This document shows positions 1 to 9,728 of a DNA stretch of 64,000 bases, in pieces. The position numbers and the translations under genes were made by a program. The DNA comes from Spartobacteria bacterium LR76 (GTDB lineage Bacteria > Verrucomicrobiota > Verrucomicrobiia > Chthoniobacterales > Terrimicrobiaceae). The stretch lies in assembly GCA_003054655.1 (NCBI GenBank), contig QAYZ01000016.1, positions 124,001 to 188,000 of the forward strand, given 5' to 3'. The first letter of the stretch is position 1. The number at the start of each line of letters is the position of its first letter. The notes beneath the pieces were generated by a model, which was not told the origin of the DNA, did not search any database, and saw nothing but the letters and a program-made list of their open reading frames with translations.

Positions 1-133
1 TCAGCGCTGGCTGGGGCCGCCTCCCGGCTCGGAAAACTGATTTTCTCCCCTCGAAGAAATACGTCTTTGCGGGACAAGTTCCGCATAAGAGCTTGCGTAC
101 AACTCGCAATCTCTACTACCACAATTCACACGC

Positions 134-664
134 ATGGCACTCGTCGTCCAACGTCCTAAATTGACTCTCGCCGAGAAACTCTATCTCCCGTCGATCATCG
201 CCGGGTTGCTGGTTACTCTCAAACACTTGCGCAAGGTGGTCACCGGCAAGACCAAGGTCACGATGCAGTATCCCGAGGAAAAGTGGGACAGCCATCTGCC
301 CGACTGGTACCGCGGTGCCCCGACTTTGGTGGCCGATGAGCATGGCAAGGAGCGCTGTGTCGCCTGCCAGCTCTGCGAATTCATCTGTCCTCCCCGCGCC
401 ATCACCATTCATCCCGAGGAAATCCCCGGCGACACGAAGTGGGCCAAGGTGGAAAAGCGCCCGAAGGAATTCGAGATCGACATGATCCGCTGCATTTATT
501 GCGGACTCTGCGAAGAGGTCTGCCCCGAGCAGGCGATTTTCCTCCAAAAGGATTACTCCATCACCGGTTACAGCCGCGCGGAGATGAAGCACGACAAGAA
601 GAAACTCTACGAACTCGGCGGCGTAAAGACCGGCCTCGTATACAAGTGGAACGAAAAAAAGTAG
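134..664 (+). CDS. nuoI: NADH-quinone oxidoreductase subunit I
   Basis: Peripheral-arm subunit of respiratory complex I that carries two 4Fe-4S clusters passing electrons from NADH toward quinone. The 176-aa product has the two expected ferredoxin motifs, CVACQLCEFICP near residue 76 and CIYCGLCEEVCP near residue 120. Length is normal for the family. It starts a tight run nuoI-J-K-L-M-N. The 133 bases before it show no assignable gene; one frame stops at 38-40 after only 12 codons and could be the tail of an upstream nuo gene, but this cannot be shown. Confidence 0.96.
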   Translation: MALVVQRPKLTLAEKLYLPSIIAGLLVTLKHLRKVVTGKTKVTMQYPEEKWDSHLPDWYRGAPTLVADEHGKERCVACQLCEFICPPRAITIHPEEIPGDTKWAKVEKRPKEFEIDMIRCIYCGLCEEVCPEQAIFLQKDYSITGYSRAEMKHDKKKLYELGGVKTGLVYKWNEKK

Positions 665-704
665 CCGAGTCCACACCCGGTTGTTAGAAACTTTGCCGCT
701 AAAT

Positions 705-1196
705 ATGGAGGTCGCTCTATTTTGGATTTTCGCCGCACTGATGCTTGGCTTCGGTGCTGCGGTAATCTTCCTCAAAAGTCCCGTTTCGAGTGCGTTGAGC
801 CTCGTTGTATCCTTCCTTGGGCTTGCCGCCCTGTTCCTTCTGCTCGATGCCTTCTTTATCGGCATCATCCAGGTCCTCGTCTACGCAGGCGCGGTCATGG
901 TGCTCTTCTTGTTCATCATCATGTTGCTGGACTTGAAGACGGAGCGCGCCCGCAAGATCAACCTTCCCGCCATGATCGGCGGCTTGATGGTGGTCGTCGG
1001 GTTTGTGGCCCTGCTCGTCAAGCTGCTGCCCAGCTTTGACATTGCCAAGCCCGCGCTCGCCCGTCCAGTGAATGACGTGGCCTCGGTCGGCATGCTTTTG
1101 TTCAGTGATTACAATCTGCCATTCCAGGTTATCGGTGTGCTCCTGCTCGTTGCCACGGTGGGAGTCGTGCTGCTCAGCCGCAAGGAGTTGAAATGA
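705..1196 (+). CDS. nuoJ: NADH-quinone oxidoreductase subunit J
   Basis: Membrane-arm subunit of complex I, 163 aa, with about five hydrophobic segments. The ATG at 705 is preferred because the protein then begins MEVALFWIF, as family members do; an in-frame TTG at 681 would add eight residues. The TGA overlaps the nuoK start (ATGA at 1193), implying translational coupling. The assignment rests on order in the nuo cluster and on the conserved segment with [15 protein letters not shown]. Confidence 0.93.
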   Translation: MEVALFWIFAALMLGFGAAVIFLKSPVSSALSLVVSFLGLAALFLLLDAFFIGIIQVLVYAGAVMVLFLFIIMLLDLKTERARKINLPAMIGGLMVVVGFVALLVKLLPSFDIAKPALARPVNDVASVGMLLFSDYNLPFQVIGVLLLVATVGVVLLSRKELK

Positions 1197-1516
1197 CCCT
1201 CACGCTCGGCCACTTCCTTCTCGTTAGCGGACTGCTCTTCGCCCTCGGCCTCGCCGGGGTGATGCTGCGCCGCAATATCATCGTCATCTTCATGTGCCTG
1301 GAGATGATGCTCAACGCAGCGAACCTCTCCCTCGTCGCCTTTTCCCGCTTTCGCCCCCCGATCGACGGCATGCCCGACTACAATGCCCAGATCCTGGTGT
1401 TCTTCATTATCACCGTCGCCGCCGCCGAGGTGGCCGTCGGTCTGGCTATCATCGTGGCTCTCTTCCGGGCCAAGCAAACCGTCCACGTCGAGGACCTCAA
1501 TAGCCTGAAATTCTGA
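1193..1516 (+). CDS. nuoK: NADH-quinone oxidoreductase subunit K
   Basis: Small proton-pumping membrane subunit of complex I, 107 aa with three membrane helices. Conserved buried Glu residues are visible in the [11 protein letters not shown] region and in the [11 protein letters not shown] helix, which belong to the proton channel in the family. It overlaps nuoJ by four bases and its stop shares a base with the nuoL start at 1516, so the genes are probably translationally coupled. Confidence 0.95.
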   Translation: MTLTLGHFLLVSGLLFALGLAGVMLRRNIIVIFMCLEMMLNAANLSLVAFSRFRPPIDGMPDYNAQILVFFIITVAAAEVAVGLAIIVALFRAKQTVHVEDLNSLKF

Positions 1517-3324
1517 TGAGCACGTCCCTCGCACCCTGGATCATCCTCTTCGCCCCCCTCGTTGCAGCGACGCTGATCCTTTTCTTCGGCCGATACTCCA
1601 AGCCCCTGAGCGCCGGACTGGCCATCGCCGCCGCCGCCCTCGGAGCCTACCTTAGTTGGACCCTCTTCCTTTCGCACGAGCCCATCGAAGCGGCGAAGTT
1701 TACCTGGCTCAGCCTGCCAAACTTTACCGTCGAGATCGGTGTCACGATCGATCAGCTCAGCAAGGTGATGCTCATCGTCGTGACGAACATCGCGACCCTC
1801 GTCTTCATCTACTCGATCGGGTACATGGATCACGAGGAAGGCTACTGGCGCTACTTTGGCGGCCTCGCCCTGTTCCTCTTCTCGATGCTCGGCATCGTCC
1901 TTGCCGACAACCTGGTGATGATGTTCATCTTCTGGGAGCTCGTCGGTGTCAGCTCCTACATTCTGATCGGCCACTACTACAGCAAGGACTCGGCGGCGGA
2001 TGCCTGTAAGCAGGCCTTCCTGGTCAACCGTATTGGTGACTTTGGCTTCATGCTGGGCATCCTGTTCGTCTGGCTTGCCACCGGATCGATTGTCTTCAGC
2101 GAAATCTTTGCCAAGATCCCCGGCGCTCAGTTTGCCGGTCCGGCCACGCTGACCATCGGTGCGATCCTTCTTTTCTGTGGTACGATCGGCAAATCCGCCC
2201 AGCTCCCGCTGCACGTCTGGCTGCCGAACTCGATGGAAGGCCCCACGCCGGTTTCCTCGCTCCTCCACGCCGCCACGATGGTGGCCGCTGGTGTGTACAT
2301 GCTGGCCCGTATTTTCCCGCTCCTCCTCACGGTCGACATCGCCCGCGATGTCATCGCCTGGGTAGGCGGCATCACTTGCGTCGTCGCGGCCCTCATGGCC
2401 ACACAGCAGAATGACATCAAGCGCATCCTCGCCTACTCGACGATCTCGCAGCTCGGCTACATGGTGCTCGGCGCGGGCGTCGCTCCGACGGCAGACGTGC
2501 CGATGTTCCACCTCTTCACGCACGCCTTCTTCAAGTGCTTGCTCTTCCTCTGCTCCGGCTCGGTCATCCTCGGCATGCACCACGAGCAGGACATCTGGAA
2601 GATGGGCGCTCTGAAGAACAAGATGCCCATCACGCTGCTCTGTACGCTGGCGGGCCTCCTCGCGCTGGCGGGCTGTCCGTTCTTCAGCGGGTACTTCAGC
2701 AAGGACCTCATCATCGCCTGGGCGGTGGAGGAGCAGCCGATCCTTGGCTGGCTCTCGGTCTTCGCCGCTGGCCTGACCTCGTTCTACATGTTCCGCCTCT
2801 TCTTCGTGGTGTTCTTTGGCAAGCCGAAGAGCGATCATGCGAAGCACGCCCATGAGTCCCCGGCGGTCATGGTGATTCCGCTGCTGCTTCTCTCGATCCC
2901 TGCGGTGATCGGCGGCTACGGCTTCATCGAGCATCCGTTCTTCCCGCATATTGAGCACCCGCATCACGTGCCGGAAATCCTGCACATCGCCCTGCTCGCG
3001 ATGTTCATCGGCGGTCTCGTCCTCGGCTTTCTCCTCTACTTCAAGGCGGACAAGGACCCGCTCAATATCCCCTTCTTCGCCAACCGCTTCTACATCGACG
3101 ACCTCTATGCCTGGATCGTCAAGACCTTCCAGGACGGCCTTGCCTGGGTTAGCGCCTGGGCCGACCGCTGGATCGTCGATCTCATCCTGGCTCGGGGTAC
3201 GGCGCTCGCCGCCGTGGTCTTTGGCCATGTGCTGCGGTGCCTGCAAATCGGCAACATTCAAGCCTACGCCTTCTTCTTCGGCGCGGGCGTGGTTGGTCTC
3301 CTTTACTTCCTGATCGTTCGATGA
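1516..3324 (+). CDS. nuoL: NADH-quinone oxidoreductase subunit L
   Basis: Antiporter-like distal subunit of the complex I membrane arm, 602 aa. It contains the typical core: FIFWELVGVSSYILIG, the KSAQLPLHVWLPNSMEGPTPVSSLLHAATMV stretch with the channel lysine and histidines, and the DIKRILAYSTISQLGYM segment. The C-terminus carries the lateral amphipathic helix region and a final membrane segment. The gene starts one base inside the nuoK stop and overlaps nuoM by four bases. Confidence 0.96.
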   Translation: MSTSLAPWIILFAPLVAATLILFFGRYSKPLSAGLAIAAAALGAYLSWTLFLSHEPIEAAKFTWLSLPNFTVEIGVTIDQLSKVMLIVVTNIATLVFIYSIGYMDHEEGYWRYFGGLALFLFSMLGIVLADNLVMMFIFWELVGVSSYILIGHYYSKDSAADACKQAFLVNRIGDFGFMLGILFVWLATGSIVFSEIFAKIPGAQFAGPATLTIGAILLFCGTIGKSAQLPLHVWLPNSMEGPTPVSSLLHAATMVAAGVYMLARIFPLLLTVDIARDVIAWVGGITCVVAALMATQQNDIKRILAYSTISQLGYMVLGAGVAPTADVPMFHLFTHAFFKCLLFLCSGSVILGMHHEQDIWKMGALKNKMPITLLCTLAGLLALAGCPFFSGYFSKDLIIAWAVEEQPILGWLSVFAAGLTSFYMFRLFFVVFFGKPKSDHAKHAHESPAVMVIPLLLLSIPAVIGGYGFIEHPFFPHIEHPHHVPEILHIALLAMFIGGLVLGFLLYFKADKDPLNIPFFANRFYIDDLYAWIVKTFQDGLAWVSAWADRWIVDLILARGTALAAVVFGHVLRCLQIGNIQAYAFFFGAGVVGLLYFLIVR

Positions 3325-4784
3325 ACCTGCTGCTCGCTTCAATTCTCATTCCCGTCCTGGCCGCGATCCTCGTCATCGCGGGCTTCAACGCACGGCGGAC
3401 GGCGATCTTCGCAGCAGTGCTCAACTTCCTGCTCACGCTGGTCATCGTTAGTCAGTTCAAGCTGGATGGCGGCTACCAGTTCCTGCTCAGCGTTCCGGCG
3501 GTGCCGGCGCTTGGGATCAAGTTCTCGCTCGGCGTCGATGGTCTCGGCGTCGCCATGCTCTTCCTCTCGACTGCGGTAACCCTCGCGGCCATTGCCATCG
3601 CGCGCCCTCCGAAGGCCAATGTCTCATGGTTCTACGCGAGCCTGCTCTTCATCTCCGCCGGTGCGGTGGGTGCATTTGTCTCGGTCGACGCGTTCTTCTA
3701 CTACATGTTCCACGAGCTGGCGCTCGTTCCGACTTTCCTGCTTATCGGCATCTGGGGTTCCGGAGATCGCCAGACGGCGGCTTGGAAGATCACGGTTTAC
3801 CTTGCATTTGGTAGTTTCGTGCTCCTTGTTGGTCTGATTGGTCTTTACCTCTCGCTGCCCGTCGGCAGCCGTACATGGGACTTTCGCGAGCTTGCGCAGG
3901 CGGCACGCATTGGCACGCTGGCTCCAGCTCCATGGGTTTACATCACGCTCTTCCTCGGGTTTGGCATTCTGGTTTCGCTCTTCCCGTTCCACACTTGGGC
4001 GCCCCAGGCCTACGCCTCGGCTCCCGCGCCTGCGGCCATGCTGCACGCGGGTGTGCTCAAGAAGTTTGGTCTCTACGGTCTGCTCCGTCTCGTGACGCCG
4101 ATCTTCCCGCCCGCGATCACGGAACCCTTTAACAACCTGCTCCTCGTCCTCCTGCTCGGCAACATCCTGTATGTCGGTCTCGTGACGATCTCGCAGCGCA
4201 AGCTCGATCTCATGCTCGGTTACTCCAGCGTGATGCACATGGGCTACATCTTCCTCGGCATCCTGAGCTGGACCACGATCGGTCTCGCCGGTGCAGCTCT
4301 CATGCTCGTGGCTCACGGTCTCTCCATCGCCGCGCTCTTCGCCCTCTCCGGCGAACTCCGCGAGCGCACCGGCACCCTCAAGTTCTCCGAACTCGGCGGC
4401 CTCGCCCGCACGATGCCCAAGTTTGGCCTTCTCTTCGGTTTTGCCGCCATGGCTTCGGTCGGTCTGCCCGGCTTCGCCAACTTTGCGGGTGAACTGATGG
4501 TGTTCTTCGGCGGATTCTCCGCGGGCAAGCCGGTGGTCGGCCTCAACAACTTCCAGATCGCCACCGCTATCGCCGTCTGGGGTGTCGTGATCTCTGCGGT
4601 TTACATGCTCCGCGCCTACCGCCGTGTCTTCTTCGGTCCTCCGCTTGAGCGTTGGAAGGACCTTCCGGAAATCTCCACCCACGCCAAGGTCTGCGTGGTC
4701 GGCCTGCTCATCCTGCTGCTCATCTTCGGCTTTGCTCCTCAGCTTCTCGTGAAATTCGTCCTTCCTGCCATCGTCCAGCCATGA
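3321..4784 (+). CDS. nuoM: NADH-quinone oxidoreductase subunit M
   Basis: Second antiporter-like proton-pumping subunit of complex I, 487 aa. The ATG at 3321 overlaps the nuoL TGA (ATGA) and yields MNLLLASILIPVLAAI, a proper first membrane helix; the frame is open further upstream but only inside nuoL. Signature segments include FHELALVPTFLLIGIWG, PFHTWAPQAYASAPAPAAMLHAG and KLDLMLGYSSVMHMGYI, with the conserved Glu and Lys of the antiporter fold. Confidence 0.95.
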   Translation: MNLLLASILIPVLAAILVIAGFNARRTAIFAAVLNFLLTLVIVSQFKLDGGYQFLLSVPAVPALGIKFSLGVDGLGVAMLFLSTAVTLAAIAIARPPKANVSWFYASLLFISAGAVGAFVSVDAFFYYMFHELALVPTFLLIGIWGSGDRQTAAWKITVYLAFGSFVLLVGLIGLYLSLPVGSRTWDFRELAQAARIGTLAPAPWVYITLFLGFGILVSLFPFHTWAPQAYASAPAPAAMLHAGVLKKFGLYGLLRLVTPIFPPAITEPFNNLLLVLLLGNILYVGLVTISQRKLDLMLGYSSVMHMGYIFLGILSWTTIGLAGAALMLVAHGLSIAALFALSGELRERTGTLKFSELGGLARTMPKFGLLFGFAAMASVGLPGFANFAGELMVFFGGFSAGKPVVGLNNFQIATAIAVWGVVISAVYMLRAYRRVFFGPPLERWKDLPEISTHAKVCVVGLLILLLIFGFAPQLLVKFVLPAIVQP

Positions 4785-6229
4785 TCGTTCCCTACGCTCT
4801 CGAAATTTCCGTCGTCTGCGTGGGCATCTTTCTGCTCATGGTGGACGCGTTCCTCAAGACCGACAAGACCACCATCGCCTGGACGGGAGTGGTTGTGCTC
4901 CTCGCGATTTTTGGCCTGACCTTTGCGCTGGGACCGATGCCCAAGGGTGTCATCCCGGAGGCGTTTTACGTGCTCGATCCGACGGCATTGTTTTTCAAGC
5001 GGTTTTTGCTGCTTGCGACGGTGCTCACGCTCATCCTTTCGATCGACTACTCGCCGGTTTACCAGAAGTTCGTTCCTGCCGCTGTTCCTCAAGCTGGCCT
5101 GGGTGAATTTTTCACCCTGCCGGTTTTTGCCTGTGCGGGCATGATGTTCATGGTTTCGGCCAATGATTTCATCATGATCTTCGTCGCCCTCGAGTTGGTG
5201 ACGATTACCTTTTATGTGCTCGTTGCGAGCATGCGGAAGAACCAGGGCAGTCTTGAGGCGGGTGTGAAATACCTGATCCTCGGTGCTCTCTCGACCGGAT
5301 TCCTTGTTTACGGCATCACCTGGCTCTACGGCATCACAGGCTACACCTCTTTGGATGGCATCCAGAGCGTCCTTCCGCGCGTGCCAGAGCAGTATCAGCC
5401 CAGCGTGCTTTTCGGTCTCGGCCTGGTTCTCGTGGCGCTTGGCTTCAAGGTTGCCGCCGTGCCGTTCCAGTTCTGGGTGCCTGACGTCTATCAGGGCGCT
5501 CCGACTCCGGTGACCGCGTATCTCTCCGTCGCCTCCAAGGCTGCGGGCTTCGTGGTCTTGCTGCGGGTCCTTGAGCCGTTCGTGACCACTCCGACCTTTC
5601 AGGTCAAAGTCTTCGGTATCCTGACGATTCTCGCTGCTGTGACACTCATTCTCGGCAACCTCGCCGCGATGTCCCAGCAGAACCTGAAGCGTCTTCTCGC
5701 TTACTCAAGCATCGCCCATGCGGGCTATCTTCTGGTGGCGGTGGCCAGTCTTTCGGCTCCTGGCGCAAAGGTCGCCATCGGGTTCTATCTCGGCGGTTAC
5801 CTCCTCATGACCTTCCTCGCCTTCCTCGTGCTGCTCAATGTGGCCAAGGTGAGCGGCGGGGACGACATCCGCGACTTCAACGGCCTCGGCAAGCGCTCGC
5901 CGGTTCTCGCGCTCGCGCTCTTGATCTCCATGCTTTCGCTGGCGGGATTGCCCTTTACGATCGGTTTCCTTGGCAAGTTCTTCATCTTTGAGGCGGCTCT
6001 TGCCAGCGGTCAGTATGTGCTTGTGGTCCTCGGTGCCATCACCGTGGCCTGCGGTTTCTACTACTACCTCAAGGTGGTGATGGCCATGTACTGGCAGCCT
6101 CCCGCGCCCAGCGCGACGAATATTCAGGTGAGTCCGTTCGGGCAGTTCTTGATCGCCCTCCTGGTTCTGGCGATCATCATCTTTGGCATCTTCCCGCAGC
6201 CGATTCTCGGTGCCTTGACGCACCTGTAG
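4781..6229 (+). CDS. nuoN: NADH-quinone oxidoreductase subunit N
   Basis: Third antiporter-like subunit of complex I, 482 aa. The ATG at 4781 overlaps the nuoM stop by four bases. Recognised by FVALELVTITFYVLVA, KVAAVPFQFWVPDVYQGAPTP and the NLKRLLAYSSIAHAGYLL segment. It is the last gene of the plus-strand nuo run and is convergent with folA 41 bases further on. No A-H subunits are visible here; nuoE and nuoF lie about 52 kb away. Confidence 0.95.
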   Translation: MIVPYALEISVVCVGIFLLMVDAFLKTDKTTIAWTGVVVLLAIFGLTFALGPMPKGVIPEAFYVLDPTALFFKRFLLLATVLTLILSIDYSPVYQKFVPAAVPQAGLGEFFTLPVFACAGMMFMVSANDFIMIFVALELVTITFYVLVASMRKNQGSLEAGVKYLILGALSTGFLVYGITWLYGITGYTSLDGIQSVLPRVPEQYQPSVLFGLGLVLVALGFKVAAVPFQFWVPDVYQGAPTPVTAYLSVASKAAGFVVLLRVLEPFVTTPTFQVKVFGILTILAAVTLILGNLAAMSQQNLKRLLAYSSIAHAGYLLVAVASLSAPGAKVAIGFYLGGYLLMTFLAFLVLLNVAKVSGGDDIRDFNGLGKRSPVLALALLISMLSLAGLPFTIGFLGKFFIFEAALASGQYVLVVLGAITVACGFYYYLKVVMAMYWQPPAPSATNIQVSPFGQFLIALLVLAIIIFGIFPQPILGALTHL

Positions 6230-6270
6230 ACGGGGCCTCGGCGGTCACCTTCGCATCTGAGGGAGCCGCC

Positions 6271-6723
6271 TTAACGGCGAACGTAGCGCTCGATCGTCAT
6301 TTCTTCGGTGGAGATCAACGTCTCCGACAGGTGAAAATCCTGCTCAAATACCGGGAAAAAGGCGTCGCCCTCGATGGCTCGGGGGAGACGGGTCAGCAGC
6401 ACCTCCTGGCACTGCGGCAGCAGGGCGGCGTAAAGCTCAGCTCCGCCGATGAGATAAACCTCACGACCCTCCGGAGCGGTCGGGATATTCTGCATGTCGC
6501 GCAAAACCCGCACACCCGGTATGTCGATCTCCTGCCGCGTCAGCACCCAGTTTTCCCGGCCGGGCAGCGGCTTGCCGATCGAGTCGTAGGTCTTGCGGCC
6601 CATCAGGACGACATGACCGAGCGTGGTGCGCTTGAAGAACTTCATGTCCTCCGGCAGCCGCCAGGGGATCGTACCGTCCTTGCCAATGACTCGGTTGGCT
6701 GCCATGGCGGCGATGGCGATCAT
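6271..6723 (-). CDS. folA: Dihydrofolate reductase
   Basis: Reduces dihydrofolate to tetrahydrofolate with NADPH, replenishing the cofactor consumed by the adjacent thymidylate synthase. The 150-aa product has the Met20-loop region [18 protein letters not shown] with the catalytic acid in LPED, and the NADPH-binding [15 protein letters not shown] segment. Start ATG at 6723 overlaps the thyA stop (ATGA), so the pair is translationally coupled as thyA-folA. The two enzymes form the standard dTMP/folate cycle. Confidence 0.96.
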   Translation of the reverse strand: MIAIAAMAANRVIGKDGTIPWRLPEDMKFFKRTTLGHVVLMGRKTYDSIGKPLPGRENWVLTRQEIDIPGVRVLRDMQNIPTAPEGREVYLIGGAELYAALLPQCQEVLLTRLPRAIEGDAFFPVFEQDFHLSETLISTEEMTIERYVRR

Positions 6724-7514
6724 ACGGAGATCGGGGCCTTTATCGCCGGATGCGGATCATATCCCTCGAGGGTAAAGTCTTCGTAGCGGAAATCGCCGAT
6801 CTCTTTCACCGCCGGGTTTAACCTCATCCGGGGCAGGGGACGGAAATCGCGGCTGAGCTGCTCGCGAGCCTGATCGAGGTGATTCGAGTACAGATGCAGG
6901 TCGCCGAAGGTGTGGATGAACTCGCCCGGCTTGAGGCCGCACACCTGCGCCACCATGAGCGTGAGCAGCGCATACGAGGCGATGTTGAATGGCACCCCGA
7001 GAAACAGGTCGGCGCTTCGCTGGTAGAGCTGGCAGCTCAACTCGCCATCCTGCACGTAGAACTGAAACAGAGCATGGCACGGAGCGAGTGCCATCTGAGA
7101 GATCTCGCCGGGATTCCAGGCCGAGACGATCAGGCGGCGGCTGTCCGGGTTTTTGCGGATTTGCTCGATGACCTCGGTGATCTGGTCGACCGACTGGCCT
7201 TGCGAATTGCGCCAGTCCCGCCACTGCGCACCGTAGACGCGCCCGAGGTCGCCGTTTTCGTCCGCCCACTCGTCCCAGATCGTCACCTTGTTCTCACGGA
7301 GATAGGTCACGTTGGTGTCACCATTGAGGAACCACAGCAGCTCATGGATGATCGAGCGGAGGTGGAGCTTTTTCGTGGTAAGGAGCGGGAAGGTCTCCCG
7401 CAGGTCGAAACGCTCCTGCGCTCCGAAGACCGAGTACGTGCCCGTACCCGTGCGGTCGGACTTGTATTTGCCCTGTTCCAGGACGAGGCGGAGCAGGCGG
7501 TGATATTGCTGCAT
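6720..7514 (-). CDS. thyA: Thymidylate synthase
   Basis: Methylates dUMP to dTMP using 5,10-methylenetetrahydrofolate. With the ATG at 7514 the protein is 264 aa, the classic size, and the catalytic Cys falls at 146 in [11 protein letters not shown]. The dUMP-binding [14 protein letters not shown] and the folate-binding N-terminal RTGTGT segment are present. The frame is open to 7682, but that extension lacks family similarity and runs into the divergent gene at 7615. Forms an operon with folA. Confidence 0.96.
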   Translation of the reverse strand: MQQYHRLLRLVLEQGKYKSDRTGTGTYSVFGAQERFDLRETFPLLTTKKLHLRSIIHELLWFLNGDTNVTYLRENKVTIWDEWADENGDLGRVYGAQWRDWRNSQGQSVDQITEVIEQIRKNPDSRRLIVSAWNPGEISQMALAPCHALFQFYVQDGELSCQLYQRSADLFLGVPFNIASYALLTLMVAQVCGLKPGEFIHTFGDLHLYSNHLDQAREQLSRDFRPLPRMRLNPAVKEIGDFRYEDFTLEGYDPHPAIKAPISV

Positions 7515-7614
7515 AGGGTGGGGAAAGGATGCACGGTCTACGGCGGAGAGGCGAAAAAAATCTTCTGAAAAGCGGCTGGTCTCGCGCAGCTCCAGATACC
7601 ATATATTGGGGCGG

Positions 7615-8394
7615 ATGTTTGAGGTCATCACACTTGGTAGTGGCAGCGCGGGCAACTCGATGCTCGTGCGGGGCGCTTCCACCGCTTTTCTGGTCGATGC
7701 CGGCCTGAGCGCCAGGCAGCTCTCGGTGCGGCTCCAGGCTTGCGGCGTGCAAGTGGAGGATCTCTCGGGCGTCCTGCTGACCCATGAACACCAGGATCAT
7801 TGCGGTGGGCTGAAGGTTCTTATGAGCCGTTACCGCTTCCCGGTTTACTGCAATCCGCTCACTGCCCGCGCCATGTCCGACGCGGGATTTCCCCATGCGA
7901 ACTGGCAGCTTTTCCAGAATGGCTCTGCTTTTACGCTGAGCGAATTTTCCATCCTTCCCTTTCAGGTGCCGCACGATGCGGCAGACCCGGTCGGTTTTCG
8001 GATTTCCGCCCGCGGTGCCTGCCTGGGTGTGTTGACTGATCTCGGGTATGCGACGCGCAATATCTTCGATGTCCTCAAGGGCATCCACGGGCTTTTCATC
8101 GAGACCAACTACGATGAGGCGATGCTGCAGCGCGACCTGCGCCGTCCATGGTCGGTGAAGCAGCGCATCCAATCGCGGCACGGGCATCTCTCGAACACCG
8201 CCGCCGCGCGCGTGGTGGAGGAACTCGATGCGCCTGATCTCCGGCACGTCATCCTCGGCCACTTGAGCAAGGACTGCAACTCCCCCGAGCTGGCCGAGAC
8301 CTGCGTGCGGTCTTCGCTGGCGACACGCAGGCGAGACGCAGCGGTTTATTGTGCCGGCCAGGATGTGCCGAGTCCCGTCTTTGGCCTTATTTAG
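7615..8394 (+). CDS. MBL-fold metallohydrolase, YycJ/WalJ-like
   Basis: Metallo-beta-lactamase-fold hydrolase of 259 aa. The N-terminus [18 protein letters not shown] and the metal motif [10 protein letters not shown] match the YycJ/WalJ type, proposed elsewhere to act in cell-wall or DNA metabolism. Later His/Asp ligands are seen in [11 protein letters not shown] and near [17 protein letters not shown] at 7615 is chosen over a TTG nine bases upstream; a GGGGCGG stretch sits just before it. It is divergent from thyA, and its last bases overlap the convergent gene at 8387. Confidence 0.85.
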   Translation: MFEVITLGSGSAGNSMLVRGASTAFLVDAGLSARQLSVRLQACGVQVEDLSGVLLTHEHQDHCGGLKVLMSRYRFPVYCNPLTARAMSDAGFPHANWQLFQNGSAFTLSEFSILPFQVPHDAADPVGFRISARGACLGVLTDLGYATRNIFDVLKGIHGLFIETNYDEAMLQRDLRRPWSVKQRIQSRHGHLSNTAAARVVEELDAPDLRHVILGHLSKDCNSPELAETCVRSSLATRRRDAAVYCAGQDVPSPVFGLI

Positions 8395-9250
8395 CGAGCA
8401 CCTGGGGTGCCAGTCCGACGGCCAGGGCGGTCAGCCCGAGCATGAGTCCGCAGCAGAAAAGCATGGGAATGACGACGCCGATCGTGGCCTTGGCCGATGA
8501 GATCTGGTGCGTCTCCCGGAGGGCGATGACCATCAGGATCGAGAAGGCGAAGAAGAAAAGCGGTCCGCCACAGATGGGGACAAACTGCACGATGGACGCT
8601 GCGCCGCCCGCGTAGCAAAATGCACGGAACGTCGACTCAAAGGATCTGGTCGTGCCGCCGATCACCGAGAGCAGACCGTGAAAGACCGCCGCGGAAATCA
8701 CCGTGCCGATCATCACGAGAAGCGGCACGAGGGGAAGCGCCGAGGCCTGGCTCCAGAGAAAATCCGACTGCGTCATCCCCTTGGGAATGGTCGGTGCGAG
8801 CATCTCGGGGTTTACCTGCGCGATGGCGACGCGGTAGAGGAAGGCGACCCAGATCGCAAGGGTCGAGATGAGGGTGAAAAACATCAGCGGGCGCTTGTAG
8901 CCCGAGGTCGCGGCCGAGGCGCGAAATGTCTGCACGGGTGTCGCGATGATCTGCCGGAAGGTTTCAATCAGCGCTTTGAAGAATCCCAGCTCGCTCGCAC
9001 GCTCCCACGCCGGCTGGGGAATGTCGGCTTGTTTTTGCTCGATGGCGGCCGGGAGCGGAAGGGCTTCCGGCTCCGGGTCGGGGACCTCGGGGAGATTGTC
9101 AAACTCGCCCAGCGGTTTCCAGGCGTCCATGGGTTCCCGCCACGCGAGGTCCGAGGCGAGGAAACGCCCGGTTTTCAGTCCTTCCGCGACTTCTTCCGGG
9201 GAGAACTGACCGAGGGGCTGCCTGTTGCGGGCGATGTGAATGCGGAACAT
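8387..9250 (-). CDS. GYF_2 (DUF4339) and Yip1-like membrane protein
   Basis: A 287-aa membrane protein of unknown function. Residues 1-50 (FRIHIARNRQPLGQFS...DLAWREPMDAWKPLGEF) form a GYF_2-type domain, a small fold thought to bind peptides. After a charged linker, residues from about 100 to the end form roughly five membrane segments with Yip1-like character. This combination recurs in Verrucomicrobiota and Planctomycetes. The 3' end overlaps the convergent MBL gene by eight bases. Confidence 0.75.
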   Translation of the reverse strand: MFRIHIARNRQPLGQFSPEEVAEGLKTGRFLASDLAWREPMDAWKPLGEFDNLPEVPDPEPEALPLPAAIEQKQADIPQPAWERASELGFFKALIETFRQIIATPVQTFRASAATSGYKRPLMFFTLISTLAIWVAFLYRVAIAQVNPEMLAPTIPKGMTQSDFLWSQASALPLVPLLVMIGTVISAAVFHGLLSVIGGTTRSFESTFRAFCYAGGAASIVQFVPICGGPLFFFAFSILMVIALRETHQISSAKATIGVVIPMLFCCGLMLGLTALAVGLAPQVLAK

Positions 9251-9297
9251 GAGACAGGGGCGGGGTTATACGAAGTGCGCCGCGGGGTCAACCCTGC

Positions 9298-9615
9298 CTA
9301 GCGTTTCTTCAGGAAATGACGGCAGCCAAGCGCCAGGAACAGACCGATGCCGAAGAGCAGGCATACCCCGCCGACGACGGTGGAGAGCTCTGGCTGGAGC
9401 GGTGAATTGACGGCCCAGGTGTTCTTTTCCAGGAAATCCTTCGGCATGAGCACCGGCCAGGCGCAGCCCAGTGCGCCGACGGCCAGCGAGATGATGGCAA
9501 AATAGGCGAACGGTCGCACGAGGTGTGCCGGGGCAAAGTATGCGGGAACGCAGAAGAGGAGGATGAAGAGTGCGAAAAAATATTGCATGCCTCCGGGTTG
9601 CTTAAAGAAAATCAT
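9298..9615 (-). CDS. Small hypothetical membrane protein
   Basis: 105 aa with three predicted membrane segments: residues about 10-27 (FFALFILLFCVPAYF), 35-55, and 80-97. The C-terminus is basic (FLKKR). No family recognised. It lies 47 bases upstream of the GYF_2 membrane gene on the same strand, so the two may be cotranscribed. The start ATG at 9615 gives a short polar N-terminus before the first helix. Confidence 0.6.
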   Translation of the reverse strand: MIFFKQPGGMQYFFALFILLFCVPAYFAPAHLVRPFAYFAIISLAVGALGCAWPVLMPKDFLEKNTWAVNSPLQPELSTVVGGVCLLFGIGLFLALGCRHFLKKR

Positions 9616-9728
9616 CCCGCTCGGCCAGCCTCTTTCTAAGAGGGCGGAGGGAAGGATTTTCGGAAAATCGGAAATGAGGTGAGCGCGTTGGCTTGCTTAG
9701 TCCGCCCGGGAGAGAGACAACATTGCAA

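Noticed and set aside
1-133. Tail of an upstream nuo gene before nuoI
   Set aside because: Short stretches of open frame exist (one stops at 38-40), but none can be matched to NuoH or another subunit.
1378-3342. A 654-codon open frame on the minus strand
   Set aside because: It lies antisense to nuoL, and its translation is highly charged, low-complexity shadow sequence; nuoL on the plus strand is unmistakable.
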